Shown here: piece after piece, positions 8,226-16,308 of the stretch
Layout: the number at the start of each line of letters is the position of its first letter
Position numbering within the stretch: the stretch's first letter is position 1
Origin: an uncultured Clostridia bacterium
Lineage (GTDB): Bacteria > Bacillota > Clostridia > Lachnospirales > CAG-274
Assembly (NCBI GenBank): GCA_947631975.1
Contig: CANRNM010000007.1
Span: forward strand, 1 to 33,027
Length of the DNA: 33,027 nucleotides
Direction of reading: 5' to 3'
Made by a program: the position numbers and the translations under genes
Notes under the pieces: generated by a model
Told to the model about the DNA's origin: nothing
The model's input: only the letters and a program-made list of their open reading frames with translations
The model's database searches: none

Positions 8226-9260
8226 TTAATTATCTAATACTAATTGCGCAATATTATTCAGCTGATATTTTATTTCGTTGAACTCACAGTTTAAATCCAG
8301 AGTTTTAACAAATATATCATTGCCGCTCATGCTGTATTTTTCATCTATATCTTCATCATTTCTTGCATAGAGAAGCATACCCGACACTTTGTGCGGTTTA
8401 CCCTTCATTTCTTCCTCTTTATTTTTTACATAAGTAAAAATCTGGTATAAATTGGCAGAATGTATAGTCTTTTTACCATATCTAATTTGTGTGGTATGAG
8501 AATAACACTTTGCGTCAATTATCAAAATATTTTCATTCTTTTGATCCGACAATACAACATCGCTTCGCATAATAGGCAGCATACCAAAATTTTCATCGTC
8601 CAACTGCCATTTTATTTGAGGAGAATCTGTATTTATACGAGGGAATTCTTTTTTGTAATATTCGCGAATAAAATTTTCGTATAAACTGTACATTCTCTGT
8701 TCATCAAAGAAGTCCATAAGTCTTGTTTTTCCCCTATCGGTCGTTTGCAGTAATCCTTTCACGACTAAATAGCAAATAGAGATCAAAAGAGCATAATGAC
8801 GGTTATTTCTGTTATATGTAATTTTCCAGTTGATAGACTGCGGTTCAATTATGTCTACATCAGAAAAATATACCATAAGCTTGCGCAATGATTTTTTTCT
8901 TTTTCGCGATATATCCGATTTTATCAGCAATTTCACTGTGGATTTTATAATACGGTTCATATAGGAATTTACTGTAAAATCATCATATGTGCATACGATT
9001 TGCTGTTTCAAAAGGCTCATTGATCTTATGGATGACGATATGTTCAATTTCCCTTTGGGCGTAGAAATTGGTTCCGTTTTATCTATGTATTCTTTATACA
9101 AGCCCCTTTTTAATTGCAGAGAGATGCCTTTTATCAAAATAGCAGCACATATATCGGCAGTATTTTCAAATTCCTCCACAGCAATATCTTTATATGTGTT
9201 TTCCCGCAATATGGAAAATGCATATGACAACATATAATAAATGTTTCTTATGGGAATCAT
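8226..9260 (-). CDS. mcrC: McrC-family 5-methylcytosine restriction nuclease subunit
   Basis: Endonuclease partner of McrB in a modification-dependent (type IV) restriction system that cuts foreign methylated DNA. 344 aa, close to the family length. The N-terminus MIPIRNIYYMLSYAF is the McrC signature, followed by a TPKGKLN segment. The PD-(D/E)xK core is visible: Glu195 in YENFIREYY, Asp234 in MRSDVVLSD and Asp249-Ala-Lys251 in LIIDAKCY. The ATG overlaps the mcrB stop by four bases (ATGA, 9257-9260), so translation is coupled. Both genes are clearly richer in A and T than the flanking pectinase genes, consistent with horizontal acquisition. All catalytic residues are present, so it should be functional. 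Confidence 0.94.
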   Translation of the reverse strand: MIPIRNIYYMLSYAFSILRENTYKDIAVEEFENTADICAAILIKGISLQLKRGLYKEYIDKTEPISTPKGKLNISSSIRSMSLLKQQIVCTYDDFTVNSYMNRIIKSTVKLLIKSDISRKRKKSLRKLMVYFSDVDIIEPQSINWKITYNRNNRHYALLISICYLVVKGLLQTTDRGKTRLMDFFDEQRMYSLYENFIREYYKKEFPRINTDSPQIKWQLDDENFGMLPIMRSDVVLSDQKNENILIIDAKCYSHTTQIRYGKKTIHSANLYQIFTYVKNKEEEMKGKPHKVSGMLLYARNDEDIDEKYSMSGNDIFVKTLDLNCEFNEIKYQLNNIAQLVLDN

Positions 9261-11779
9261 TTTATTTTACTCCTTAGCTTATCGCTCCATTCATCAACCT
9301 TTTTGGGCTCATCAAACCAATATTCGTTTAAAAGCGGAATCAGCTCAAATTCAACAATCGAAGTAAGCAAATCATCTGTAATGGGTTTTTCCGTACAGAA
9401 ATAGCTGTGTCCTATTCTGAAGCCGTTTCCCAAAGTTTCATCCTCGGCTATTTCTTGATTTAACTCTTCCACACAATTTATGAGGTCATTAAATTTTTTG
9501 CTGTTCTTTTCCTGTTTATATTTTATGAATTTTTCATTGGAAAAAGCGGGATTAAGTTCAAAAAAGGCAAATCTTCTGCGCAAAGCATAGTCGAGCATTG
9601 CCAAACTTCTGTCGGCAGTATTCATCATTCCTATAATATACAGATTTTCGGGTACGGCAAACTTTTCATTTGAATATAACAGATCCAATTCGACTCCTCT
9701 TTTGTCGGCTTCAATAATCATAAAGAGCTCACCGAAAATTTTGCTCAGATTTCCCCTGTTTATTTCATCTATTATAAAGAAATAATCATTTTCATTATCT
9801 TCCTCCGCTTTTTTGCAAAACTCATAAAAAGCTCCTTTATGCAATTTAAAGCCGCCGCTGCTTGTCGGTCTGTAACCCATAATGAAATCTTCATAAGAGT
9901 AGCTTTGATGAAATTGTACCATTTTTACTCTTTCTATATCGCGCATACCCATAATTGAATATGCAAGCCTTTTTGCGGCATAGGTTTTGCCGACACCGGG
10001 TGCTCCCTGCAAAATGATGTTTTTCTTATACTTTAGTGTGTTCACAAGTGAAGAATATTCATTGTCAGAAATATAGACTTCTTTTAAAAAGTCGTCTTCC
10101 GAATATTTATCATAGACAACTTCTTTTTCTTCAATTTTTTCTGACATGTTGTTATTAAAAAGAGAATTTAATTTCTCAACATAATCAGTGTATTGCGTTA
10201 CATCAGTCAAGGTCTTTATTACTGCAGGTCCGGGGTGCTGCCATTCGCCTTTATGTGTCCAATTAACTTTGCGTATATTGTTGTATGTGTCCGACACTTG
10301 GTCATCAAATTCATAATCCGAAGCAACAACGCCTCTTCCTATGACCGTGTGCAGTCCCTTCTTTGCAAAAACTATGTCTCCTACCTTCATTTCTTTTGCA
10401 AATTGCCATGTTGCCAGAGCGTCATTTTTATAAGAAAGCGTTGGATCATAACATTCTTTCATTTTCTCTTTAATTTCTTCTTTGGAAGTAAAAGCGCTTA
10501 AATCACCGATTTCACCCCATCCGATACCCATTATTCCTTTGGTGTAAAATTCTTCCCATTTTGAGGCACCGTCTCCCGGAGCATATATCCAATAGTGAAC
10601 GGTATCTATTCCTTCATCGCCGATAGCCTGTCCTTCTGTTCCTCTCTTTTTGTTTTGCTCTACACCCTGTCTGAATATTTCCGAAGCCAGTTCGTCTGTC
10701 ATCTCAACTGTCTTTCCCTTTTCAGTCAAAGCCCAGATGCCACGGATTTCATTGGAAATATAACCGCCATAAACAAGATAATTTCTTGCAAAGGCAACTT
10801 CATTTTCAAACTTATTGATATTGGTCTTACCTCTTGTTGCAGAAATAACTTCAGCGGATAATTTTTCATTTTCAATAATTTTTTCTCTTGCTTCTTTTGG
10901 CGTAGCTTTTCCGCCCAAATCACGAATAGCGGTGATGAGCGGTTTAAACCATTTTAAAAATTCTGCTTTTGAAATGTTTTTGGCGTTGCCGTTTAAATTA
11001 GGACCCCAAAAAGCTTCCTTTGTATCCGGCTGTGTTGATAAATACCATGCAGAGTATGATAAATCAACAAAAGATCCATACTGTTTGAAAATATCTTTGC
11101 ATTTTTCTATGAGAGCTATATATCCCTTTCCATTCGGAACCTCGGAAATTCCTTTTTTCTTACCGTTTTTTATTTCACACAGTAAATCATTGTTGAATAG
11201 AAATTGCCTGTTTACCGAATCCAGATTCAAAAAAATATTAGGTCTTATCCAGAATAATCCCATTGTGATATTCCATTTTATACCTTTTTGTTTTTTTACC
11301 GTGTCAAAACAACGGATAAATTTTTGTTCGTTCTCATTATTTGGTGTGTCTGCATATTTTATTGCACTTTCAAATAAATACCACAAATTATCTATATCAT
11401 TTTCGTTCCTTTCGCCCACAAAATAATAGAACGCAGCAGAAAGCGCCATTATAATAGGTATTCCGTCAAAGTTAGTTGGTACGGTCGAAGTCAGACCAAA
11501 TTCTTTTTTATATGATTCAATAAGTTTTATTCTGTTTGTGTCGTTCAAATTTTTGTTGATTGTTCCAAAAACAGTAAAAGGGTCGATATCAATAATATTA
11601 TTATCTTTTTCCAGCTTGGGAAGATTCATTTCCGCATTTTCAAAAACATTTCTTACCTTTTCTATCAAAGCTTTTCTGTTGTTTTTATATTCCAACAGCT
11701 TTGTTGCAAATTCCGTGTAAAACGCTACCCAAGTATACCTGTCAATGTTTGTTTCAAACAACATGTTGTTTTCAGCCAT
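9257..11779 (-). CDS. mcrB: McrB-family AAA+ GTPase with winged-helix and EVE-like domains
   Basis: Motor and specificity subunit of McrBC restriction. 840 aa in four parts. Residues 1-260 are a conserved N-terminal region found in Firmicute McrB-like proteins (IDPFTVFG..NFDGIPII). Residues about 272-360 form an Mrr_N-type winged helix ending GIWALTEKGK. Residues about 393-535 are an EVE-like putative modified-base reader (YWIYAPGDGASKWEEF, GIGWGEIGDL, VGDIVFAKKG). The AAA+ domain has Walker A GAPGVGKT (592-599), HQSYSYEDFIMGYRP, Walker B FFIIDEINRG (667-676) and the McrB signature MNTADRSLAMLDYALRRRF (719-737). GGGAGG lies 8 nt before the ATG at 11779. Base specificity cannot be read from sequence; E. 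coli McrB has a different N-terminal reader. Confidence 0.95.
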   Translation of the reverse strand: MAENNMLFETNIDRYTWVAFYTEFATKLLEYKNNRKALIEKVRNVFENAEMNLPKLEKDNNIIDIDPFTVFGTINKNLNDTNRIKLIESYKKEFGLTSTVPTNFDGIPIIMALSAAFYYFVGERNENDIDNLWYLFESAIKYADTPNNENEQKFIRCFDTVKKQKGIKWNITMGLFWIRPNIFLNLDSVNRQFLFNNDLLCEIKNGKKKGISEVPNGKGYIALIEKCKDIFKQYGSFVDLSYSAWYLSTQPDTKEAFWGPNLNGNAKNISKAEFLKWFKPLITAIRDLGGKATPKEAREKIIENEKLSAEVISATRGKTNINKFENEVAFARNYLVYGGYISNEIRGIWALTEKGKTVEMTDELASEIFRQGVEQNKKRGTEGQAIGDEGIDTVHYWIYAPGDGASKWEEFYTKGIMGIGWGEIGDLSAFTSKEEIKEKMKECYDPTLSYKNDALATWQFAKEMKVGDIVFAKKGLHTVIGRGVVASDYEFDDQVSDTYNNIRKVNWTHKGEWQHPGPAVIKTLTDVTQYTDYVEKLNSLFNNNMSEKIEEKEVVYDKYSEDDFLKEVYISDNEYSSLVNTLKYKKNIILQGAPGVGKTYAAKRLAYSIMGMRDIERVKMVQFHQSYSYEDFIMGYRPTSSGGFKLHKGAFYEFCKKAEEDNENDYFFIIDEINRGNLSKIFGELFMIIEADKRGVELDLLYSNEKFAVPENLYIIGMMNTADRSLAMLDYALRRRFAFFELNPAFSNEKFIKYKQEKNSKKFNDLINCVEELNQEIAEDETLGNGFRIGHSYFCTEKPITDDLLTSIVEFELIPLLNEYWFDEPKKVDEWSDKLRSKIK

Positions 11780-11847
11780 TTTATTTTCCTCCCGTTTTTT
11801 GTATTTTATATTTTAAGTGCATAGTTTTTGTTACCATTATATAACAA

Positions 11848-11876
11848 ATTATAACATATTGCATTAAATAAAGCAA
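11848..11876 (-). promoter_or_regulatory. Candidate promoter of mcrBC
   Basis: On the minus strand, TTGCTT (11871-11876), a 17-nt spacer and a perfect TATAAT (11848-11853) lie about 70 nt upstream of mcrB. The -35 is weak (three of six). A second TATAAT follows 10 nt downstream. Confidence 0.45.
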
Positions 11877-11901
11877 TATAAGCATAAATACGACAAAATC
11901 A

Positions 11902-11930
11902 AAAAACTGCCCACCTCATGAGCAGTTTTT
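11902..11930. terminator. Bidirectional terminator between the PL9 gene and mcrBC
   Basis: AAAAACTGC (11902-11910) pairs with GCAGTTTTT (11922-11930), with a T-run on either strand. It ends the PL9 transcript 16 nt after its stop. Its ACTGC/GCAGTTTTTT core resembles the hairpin at the other end of the mcrBC island (8176-8202). Confidence 0.8.
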
Positions 11931-11945
11931 ATCATCATTCAATTT

Positions 11946-13628
11946 TTAAAACACATCGCATATCTGTTCGCCGGGTATCCTATCATTATATACATAGCTG
12001 TATATCATATCCCTATAAGCGTAGACCTTATCGGTGAGTTCCTTTGCCTTTGCGTCATCGGGAACGGTCAGCGTAAGGTCGCCGGGAGTATCCGGATATT
12101 TGGGATTTGAGGTCTTATTTTCGCCCTGTATGCTGTAGAATACGCCCTTCATGCTCTTTGCCTTCATTCTGTCCATCCAGTAGTTCTGGGCATTGTTGAA
12201 GCTCAATGTGTTTTCGATGTCATAGCCTGCGCTGCCGTTGTTCTGGTCAAAGCCCTTGGCGTTTTCCTGATTTGGCGTGCTTGCATGGTCGAAGGCTATA
12301 CAGTTCTTTATATATCTGTAAGAGCTTGACGGGGTTTCCGCCGAGCCGAACTTGAAGCCGTTGGGGTTGCCTCCCCAGCTGCCGCTGTGTATATTGTTAT
12401 AGTTGTTGCTCGTGCCGAGAAGCCTTACCGTTTCCTTGGGCCAGCTCGTTACGCTGTGAGAGTTATACTTTGCCTCGAAATCGGGGTCGTTTTTGAGTAT
12501 TTCCTTTACATACAGAAGATTCTTGTCAAGCGGGAAACCGTGTTCGTAGTCATATTCGCCCGTGAAGGCATAGGGATTGCCGTTATTCCAGGCAAGACAT
12601 TCCTCATAGTATACGCTTCCTATATAAGGCGTGCCTCTGTCGTAGCTGTCCCAGCCGTCGTCGCTGTTTTCCCATGCACGGCAGTTGTAGAATTTGTTTT
12701 CCTCGCCCGCCTGGAGCTTAACGGAAAATCCGTCCGCATCGGCGCCGTTTTTCTGTATAAGGTCGGCATTTCTGTAGCTGTCCACAAATCTGAAGGTATT
12801 GTGAGAACTGCCTTCCGTAATGGAAACGCCCGAATTGTTGTTATATCTGAATACGCAGTTTTCAAATGTGCAGTAGCCTGCGTTTTTGCCCTTTATTCTT
12901 ATTCCGCAGTCACCCGCGTTCTGAACTATAATATTGCTGAAGCTGTAATAAGAACCGCTGACACGAATACCCGTTCCGCTTTCACCGCTCTTATTTAAGC
13001 TGTCTCTGAACTTTGCAAAGTCGAGAGTTGCCGCCGTGCCGTCGGGATTTGTGATTCCCACTATGTCTACATTTGCATTTTGCGCCTCAAGCATAAGGCT
13101 TTCCGTACACTCGATGGTGCCCTTTACATAGACCTTATTATTTTTCTTTGCAAGCTCACGCTTGAAGTCGTCAAAGTTGTCCACCACAACGCCGTCGCTG
13201 TAATCGCCCGTAGTAACCTCTGTGGTTTTGTCGGTCGTTGCCTCCGTAGGCTTTTCGGTAGCTTTTTCTGTAGTGGTTTCCGTAGGCTTTTCGGTGGTGG
13301 TCTCCGTGGGCTTCTCCGTGGTGGTTTCCCTTTCGGGCACAGCCGAAGGCTTATATCCCGAGTCGAGTATCATCTGGAGTATTTCTGCCACATCTGCCGA
13401 ATCAAGCGTATTGTCGCCGTTTACATCCACTATCTCCATATAGTTTTCTTTGCTTTCGATAGGCATTTTTTCTCCCGTGAGTACCCTTTTGAGCACTGTG
13501 GAAGCGTCGTTGATCTCAAGCCTTCCGTTGTTGTCGGCGTCGCCGTAAACTATAGTGTCGGCGCTGACAAGAGCCGTGAGCGAAAGCGCGGCTAAAATCG
13601 CAGAAAATGCAATAACAAGTTTTTTCAT
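11946..13628 (-). CDS. Secreted PL9 pectate lyase with N-terminal dockerin
   Basis: Cleaves polygalacturonate outside the cell. 560 aa: signal peptide (1-23); type I dockerin (about 27-92) with two canonical Ca loops, DADNNGRLEIND and DVNGDNTLDSAD; a Thr-Glu-Lys-Pro repeat linker (about 101-139); then a right-handed beta-helix of the PL9 type. In Dickeya Pel9A four Asp residues bind Ca and a Lys is the base. The equivalents here are Asp299 (GADADGFSV), Asp323/Asp324/Asp327 (NSDDGWDSYD) and Lys426 (NPNGFKFG). Dockerins are more often C-terminal, so the order is notable. The ribosome binding site is AAAGGAGAGG. It starts 22 nt after the YgiT-like gene and may be the last gene of a four-gene run. 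Confidence 0.92.
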   Translation of the reverse strand: MKKLVIAFSAILAALSLTALVSADTIVYGDADNNGRLEINDASTVLKRVLTGEKMPIESKENYMEIVDVNGDNTLDSADVAEILQMILDSGYKPSAVPERETTTEKPTETTTEKPTETTTEKATEKPTEATTDKTTEVTTGDYSDGVVVDNFDDFKRELAKKNNKVYVKGTIECTESLMLEAQNANVDIVGITNPDGTAATLDFAKFRDSLNKSGESGTGIRVSGSYYSFSNIIVQNAGDCGIRIKGKNAGYCTFENCVFRYNNNSGVSITEGSSHNTFRFVDSYRNADLIQKNGADADGFSVKLQAGEENKFYNCRAWENSDDGWDSYDRGTPYIGSVYYEECLAWNNGNPYAFTGEYDYEHGFPLDKNLLYVKEILKNDPDFEAKYNSHSVTSWPKETVRLLGTSNNYNNIHSGSWGGNPNGFKFGSAETPSSSYRYIKNCIAFDHASTPNQENAKGFDQNNGSAGYDIENTLSFNNAQNYWMDRMKAKSMKGVFYSIQGENKTSNPKYPDTPGDLTLTVPDDAKAKELTDKVYAYRDMIYSYVYNDRIPGEQICDVF

Positions 13629-13650
13629 TTTAGTCCTCTCCTTTGTGATT

Positions 13651-13878
13651 TTATGCTACTTGCTTATTATAATCTATTACCGTTATTTCACTTAATACAT
13701 TTTTGACCTGTGCTATGATATCTTCAATTTTTTCCAGCACATCATCATTAAAATAAACCTCTCCGCATTGCGAACACTCCATACAGGGAACATTTTTAAT
13801 TATTATAATACAATCATTTATATTAACTGTATGGATCGTGCGGCTTTCCTTAAGGTCCCCCTTACAAAAAACACACAT
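13651..13878 (-). CDS. YgiT-type zinc finger protein (antitoxin-like, no toxin partner)
   Basis: A 75-aa cytoplasmic protein with the YgiT/MqsA N-terminal zinc-finger pattern: CVFCKG near the N-terminus and VPCMECSQCGEVYFND around residues 30-45, giving two CxxC pairs for one zinc. A helical tail follows (VLEKIEDIIAQVKNVL). There is no C-terminal helix-turn-helix as in full MqsA. Such short forms are usually encoded beside a small DUF4258 or MqsR-like toxin. None is present: the neighbours are an SseB-like gene 15 nt upstream and the PL9 lyase 22 nt downstream. The ATG has AAGAGGTAA upstream. It may be a stranded antitoxin half or a regulator. Confidence 0.8.
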   Translation of the reverse strand: MCVFCKGDLKESRTIHTVNINDCIIIIKNVPCMECSQCGEVYFNDDVLEKIEDIIAQVKNVLSEITVIDYNKQVA

Positions 13879-13893
13879 TTTATTACCTCTTAT

Positions 13894-14667
13894 TTATTCC
13901 TTCTCATAAAACGCCTTTACGCCCTTTATATACCTTGCTGCCATTTTGTCGAAGGCGGGCATAAGTCCTATCTCCTCGCCCTCCGAAAGCGTGCTGTGAG
14001 CTGCGGCTGCAATGCCGTCGAAGGCGTCCTTAAGGCTGCCGTCTTTGCAGAAGTCCACCACTATCACATATGTGGGCTTTTTATCGCCTTTTTTGACAGT
14101 CTGCATAAAATATGCCGCCTTTATGTTGTCCTTGGAGGCGAAGTATTCCTTAAGCGCGTCCGCAAGCTTTTCAGGCGGGTTATACGCGGGCAGAAGCCCC
14201 GAGTTTCCCTCAGTTTCGACTCTCTGCGTGTGCAGCGTATTGCTGCCGTTTGGCGAGAGCCTTTCCACATTTTCCATAAGCTCGTTTTTAACGGCTATGT
14301 TGCAGCCCATGGGGTCGAGCACAAAGCCGTCGTAGTGCTTTCTGTTGGCAAGCACGAGCTGCTTTATGCTCTCGTAGCTGCGCACAAGATACATCTTATT
14401 GGGATTTTTGTTCCATTTGCCCATTTCCTCAAGGCTCGAAAAAACAGCAAGATAGGTCTGTCCCGATTTTGTCTGCATTGAAAAATAGTTCACCGTGGCG
14501 TCCTCGGGTATTTTGTTGTTAACGGGCTGAGGTATTATAACTACGGGCAGTATAAGCCTTGCATCTATAAGCTCGTGAAGGAGCCAAAGCCTGTTCTCCT
14601 GCGTGGGATCTGAGCCGTGTCTTTCTATCGCCTCTTTAAGAGAGGCGTTCTCTATGTCCTTATCCAT
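13894..14667 (-). CDS. SseB family protein
   Basis: 257 aa, cytoplasmic. The N-terminal half (about 15-145) matches the SseB N-terminal domain: ENRLWLLHELIDARLILPVV, TYLAVFSSLEEMGKW and GFVLDPMGCNIAVKNELMENV. The C-terminal half (about 175-250) resembles the SseB C-terminal domain (LADALKEYFASKDNIKAAYFMQ..YVIVVDF). The family takes its name from E. coli SseB, linked to enhanced serine sensitivity; in Firmicutes its role is poorly known. AAGGAG sits 6 nt upstream of ATG. It lies 21 nt after the flavoprotein gene and 15 nt before the YgiT gene, all codirectional. Confidence 0.82.
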   Translation of the reverse strand: MDKDIENASLKEAIERHGSDPTQENRLWLLHELIDARLILPVVIIPQPVNNKIPEDATVNYFSMQTKSGQTYLAVFSSLEEMGKWNKNPNKMYLVRSYESIKQLVLANRKHYDGFVLDPMGCNIAVKNELMENVERLSPNGSNTLHTQRVETEGNSGLLPAYNPPEKLADALKEYFASKDNIKAAYFMQTVKKGDKKPTYVIVVDFCKDGSLKDAFDGIAAAAHSTLSEGEEIGLMPAFDKMAARYIKGVKAFYEKE

Positions 14668-14688
14668 ATTTTCTCCTTAAATGACCTT

Positions 14689-15744
14689 TCAAGCCTTCCT
14701 GTCAAGCACCTCGTCTATGATATCCTTTACGGTCGAAAGCTTGTCTATTTTATATACGTTCTCTCCGCAGAATACGAGGGCGTTGTCTATGTCGCCCTTT
14801 GCGGCGTTAAAGAGCGCCTGCGATATGCAGTAGGGCGTAGTCGCGGGGTCGCAGTGGTAAAGACAGCGGAAACAGCGCGTTACCTTTATGCCCTCGGGCA
14901 CTATGTTTTTTATAAAGTTGTTGTTGAGAGCTCTGCCGGGCATACCCACGGGACTTTTGACTATCTTTACATCCTCGAGCTTTGCGTCCACATACGCCTG
15001 CTTGAACGCCATGTCCGCATCGCATTCCTCCGTTGCCACAAAGCGGGTCGCCATCTGCACGCCGTCAAGTCCGAGGTCGTCAAGGCAGTGCCTTACATCC
15101 TCTCTTGTGTACACTCCGCCGCCGAACACAACGGGTATGGTCTTGTTGTATTTTTCCTCAAATTCCTTCTTTGTTTCCTTTATTTTGAGAATTTCATCGT
15201 CGAAGTTGTCTATATTCAGCACCTCTTCCGCCTTAAAGCCGAGGTGTCCGCCCGCCTTGGGACCCTCTATAACGAGCAGGTCGGGCAGTCTGTCATACTT
15301 CTTTACCCAGCGCGAGAATATGACCTTGCACGCCTTTGCCGATGAAACTATGGGAGCGAGCTTTATGTCGGAATCCGCGGCAAACTTGGGAAGATCCATA
15401 GGAAGACCCGCGCCCGAAACTATGAGATCCGCGCCGTTTTCTATACAGCAATGCACAAATTCCTCGTAGTGCGTCGCAGCCACCATTATGTTTACGCCTA
15501 TTATTCCGCCGTTTGACTGCTCCTTTGCAAGCCTTATCTCTCTTGAAAGAGCGCGCATATTCGCCTCAACGGTATTGGTGTAGAAATCGGGCTCCAGAAA
15601 TCCGGGCTGAGCCGCAGAAATAACGCCTATACCGCCTTCCTTTGCGACTGCCGCCGCAAGAGAATGCATACTTATGCCTACGCCCATTCCGCCCTGTATG
15701 ATAGGGATATTTGCAGTTAAGTCTCCAATAACCAGTTTTTTCAT
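14689..15744 (-). CDS. Nitronate monooxygenase family FMN-dependent oxidoreductase
   Basis: 351-aa TIM-barrel flavoprotein of the NMO/2-nitropropane dioxygenase family. Visible are the N-terminal IPIIQGGMGVGISMHSLAAAVAKEGGIGVIS, GVNIMVAATHYEEFV, the FMN-phosphate region IVSGAGLP, EGPKAGGHLGF and GGGVYTREDV, then GLDGVQMATRFVATEECDA. A short Cys-rich insertion near the C-terminus (TRCFRCLYHCDPATTPYC) could bind metal. Related enzymes include the enoyl-ACP reductase FabK, but no fab genes are nearby, so the substrate is uncertain. The site AGAGGTAG precedes ATG. It is the first gene after a strong minus-strand promoter. Confidence 0.88.
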   Translation of the reverse strand: MKKLVIGDLTANIPIIQGGMGVGISMHSLAAAVAKEGGIGVISAAQPGFLEPDFYTNTVEANMRALSREIRLAKEQSNGGIIGVNIMVAATHYEEFVHCCIENGADLIVSGAGLPMDLPKFAADSDIKLAPIVSSAKACKVIFSRWVKKYDRLPDLLVIEGPKAGGHLGFKAEEVLNIDNFDDEILKIKETKKEFEEKYNKTIPVVFGGGVYTREDVRHCLDDLGLDGVQMATRFVATEECDADMAFKQAYVDAKLEDVKIVKSPVGMPGRALNNNFIKNIVPEGIKVTRCFRCLYHCDPATTPYCISQALFNAAKGDIDNALVFCGENVYKIDKLSTVKDIIDEVLDRKA

Positions 15745-15837
15745 AAGCTACCTCTTTTTATATATTAAGTTCCCCGAAAAGCCTTCGTCGGGTGAAAAAA
15801 TCCGTAATTTTAAAAATCAAAATTATAATACAGCTTA

Positions 15838-15866
15838 ATTATAACATTAAAAAATCCTTTTGTCCA
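15838..15866 (-). promoter_or_regulatory. Sigma-A promoter for the nmo-sseB-ygiT-PL9 run
   Basis: On the minus strand, TGGACA (15861-15866), a 17-nt spacer and TATAAT (15838-15843) match 11 of 12 consensus bases. It lies about 95 nt upstream of the nitronate monooxygenase start and is divergent from the promoter at 15895. Confidence 0.8.
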
Positions 15867-15894
15867 TAGATTTTTAAAATACCTTTAAGGCATT

Positions 15895-15923
15895 TTGACA
15901 TCTGCGTGATAATGTTGTATACT
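15895..15923 (+). promoter_or_regulatory. Sigma-A promoter for the NusG-II/Gx/apbE operon
   Basis: TTGACA (15895-15900), a 17-nt spacer and TATACT (15918-15923) match 11 of 12 consensus bases, 18 nt before the start codon at 15942. The leader is therefore very short. Confidence 0.88.
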
Positions 15924-15941
15924 TAAATAAAAGGTGATATC

Positions 15942-16307
15942 ATGGAAAAAAGAAAATTTTTTAACAAAAAAGATATTGTCATAATTGCGCTTATAATTCT
16001 GGCGGGAATATTTCTCATGTATTTAATGCCGGGCGAAAGGGGAAGCAGGGCGCTTGTGATATATAACGGGCGGGAAATAGACTCTCTCCCTCTTGACGAG
16101 GATATGATATACCGTCCCGAAGTGAATGAAAATGTCGAGATAGAGATAAAGGACGGGCGCGTGCGCTTTTTAAGCTCCGACTGTCCCGACAAAATATGCG
16201 TCAATACGGGCTGGCTCGAAAAGGCGGGACAGAGCGCCGTTTGTCTGCCGAACAGGCTCTCGGTAACGGTGAGCGGAGGAAAAGACGATATCGAAGGAGA
16301 AATATAG
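15942..16307 (+). CDS. NusG domain II-containing membrane-anchored protein
   Basis: 121 aa: a positively charged N-terminus (MEKRKFFNKKD), one membrane helix (about 12-28, IVIIALIILAGIFLMYL) and an outward-facing NusG domain II-like fold. The family motif is SSDCPDKICVNTGWL..GQSAVCLPNRLSV, with conserved cysteines Cys84, Cys89 and Cys102 by count. It has no transcription-factor KOW context and is not NusG itself. The family is typically encoded beside Gx transporters and ApbE, as here. The ribosome binding site is AAGGTGAT. The next gene starts one base after its stop. The precise role is unknown; a part in extracytosolic redox or flavin handling is inferred from the neighbours. Confidence 0.88.
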   Translation: MEKRKFFNKKDIVIIALIILAGIFLMYLMPGERGSRALVIYNGREIDSLPLDEDMIYRPEVNENVEIEIKDGRVRFLSSDCPDKICVNTGWLEKAGQSAVCLPNRLSVTVSGGKDDIEGEI

Positions 16308-16308
16308 C

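Noticed and set aside
12387-12998. 203-codon plus-strand frame within the PL9 gene
   Set aside because: Antisense to a secure coding gene, with no ribosome binding site and no recognisable protein features.
13200-13330. Repetitive DNA that could be mistaken for a CRISPR or tandem-repeat locus
   Set aside because: It encodes the TTEKPTE linker of the PL9 protein in frame, and there are no unique spacers.
13651-13878. A complete MqsRA toxin-antitoxin pair
   Set aside because: No toxin-like frame is found on either side; only the zinc-finger half is present.
15942-16307. Annotation as transcription factor NusG
   Set aside because: It has only domain II behind a membrane anchor and lacks the NusG N-terminal and KOW context, so it is a different family.
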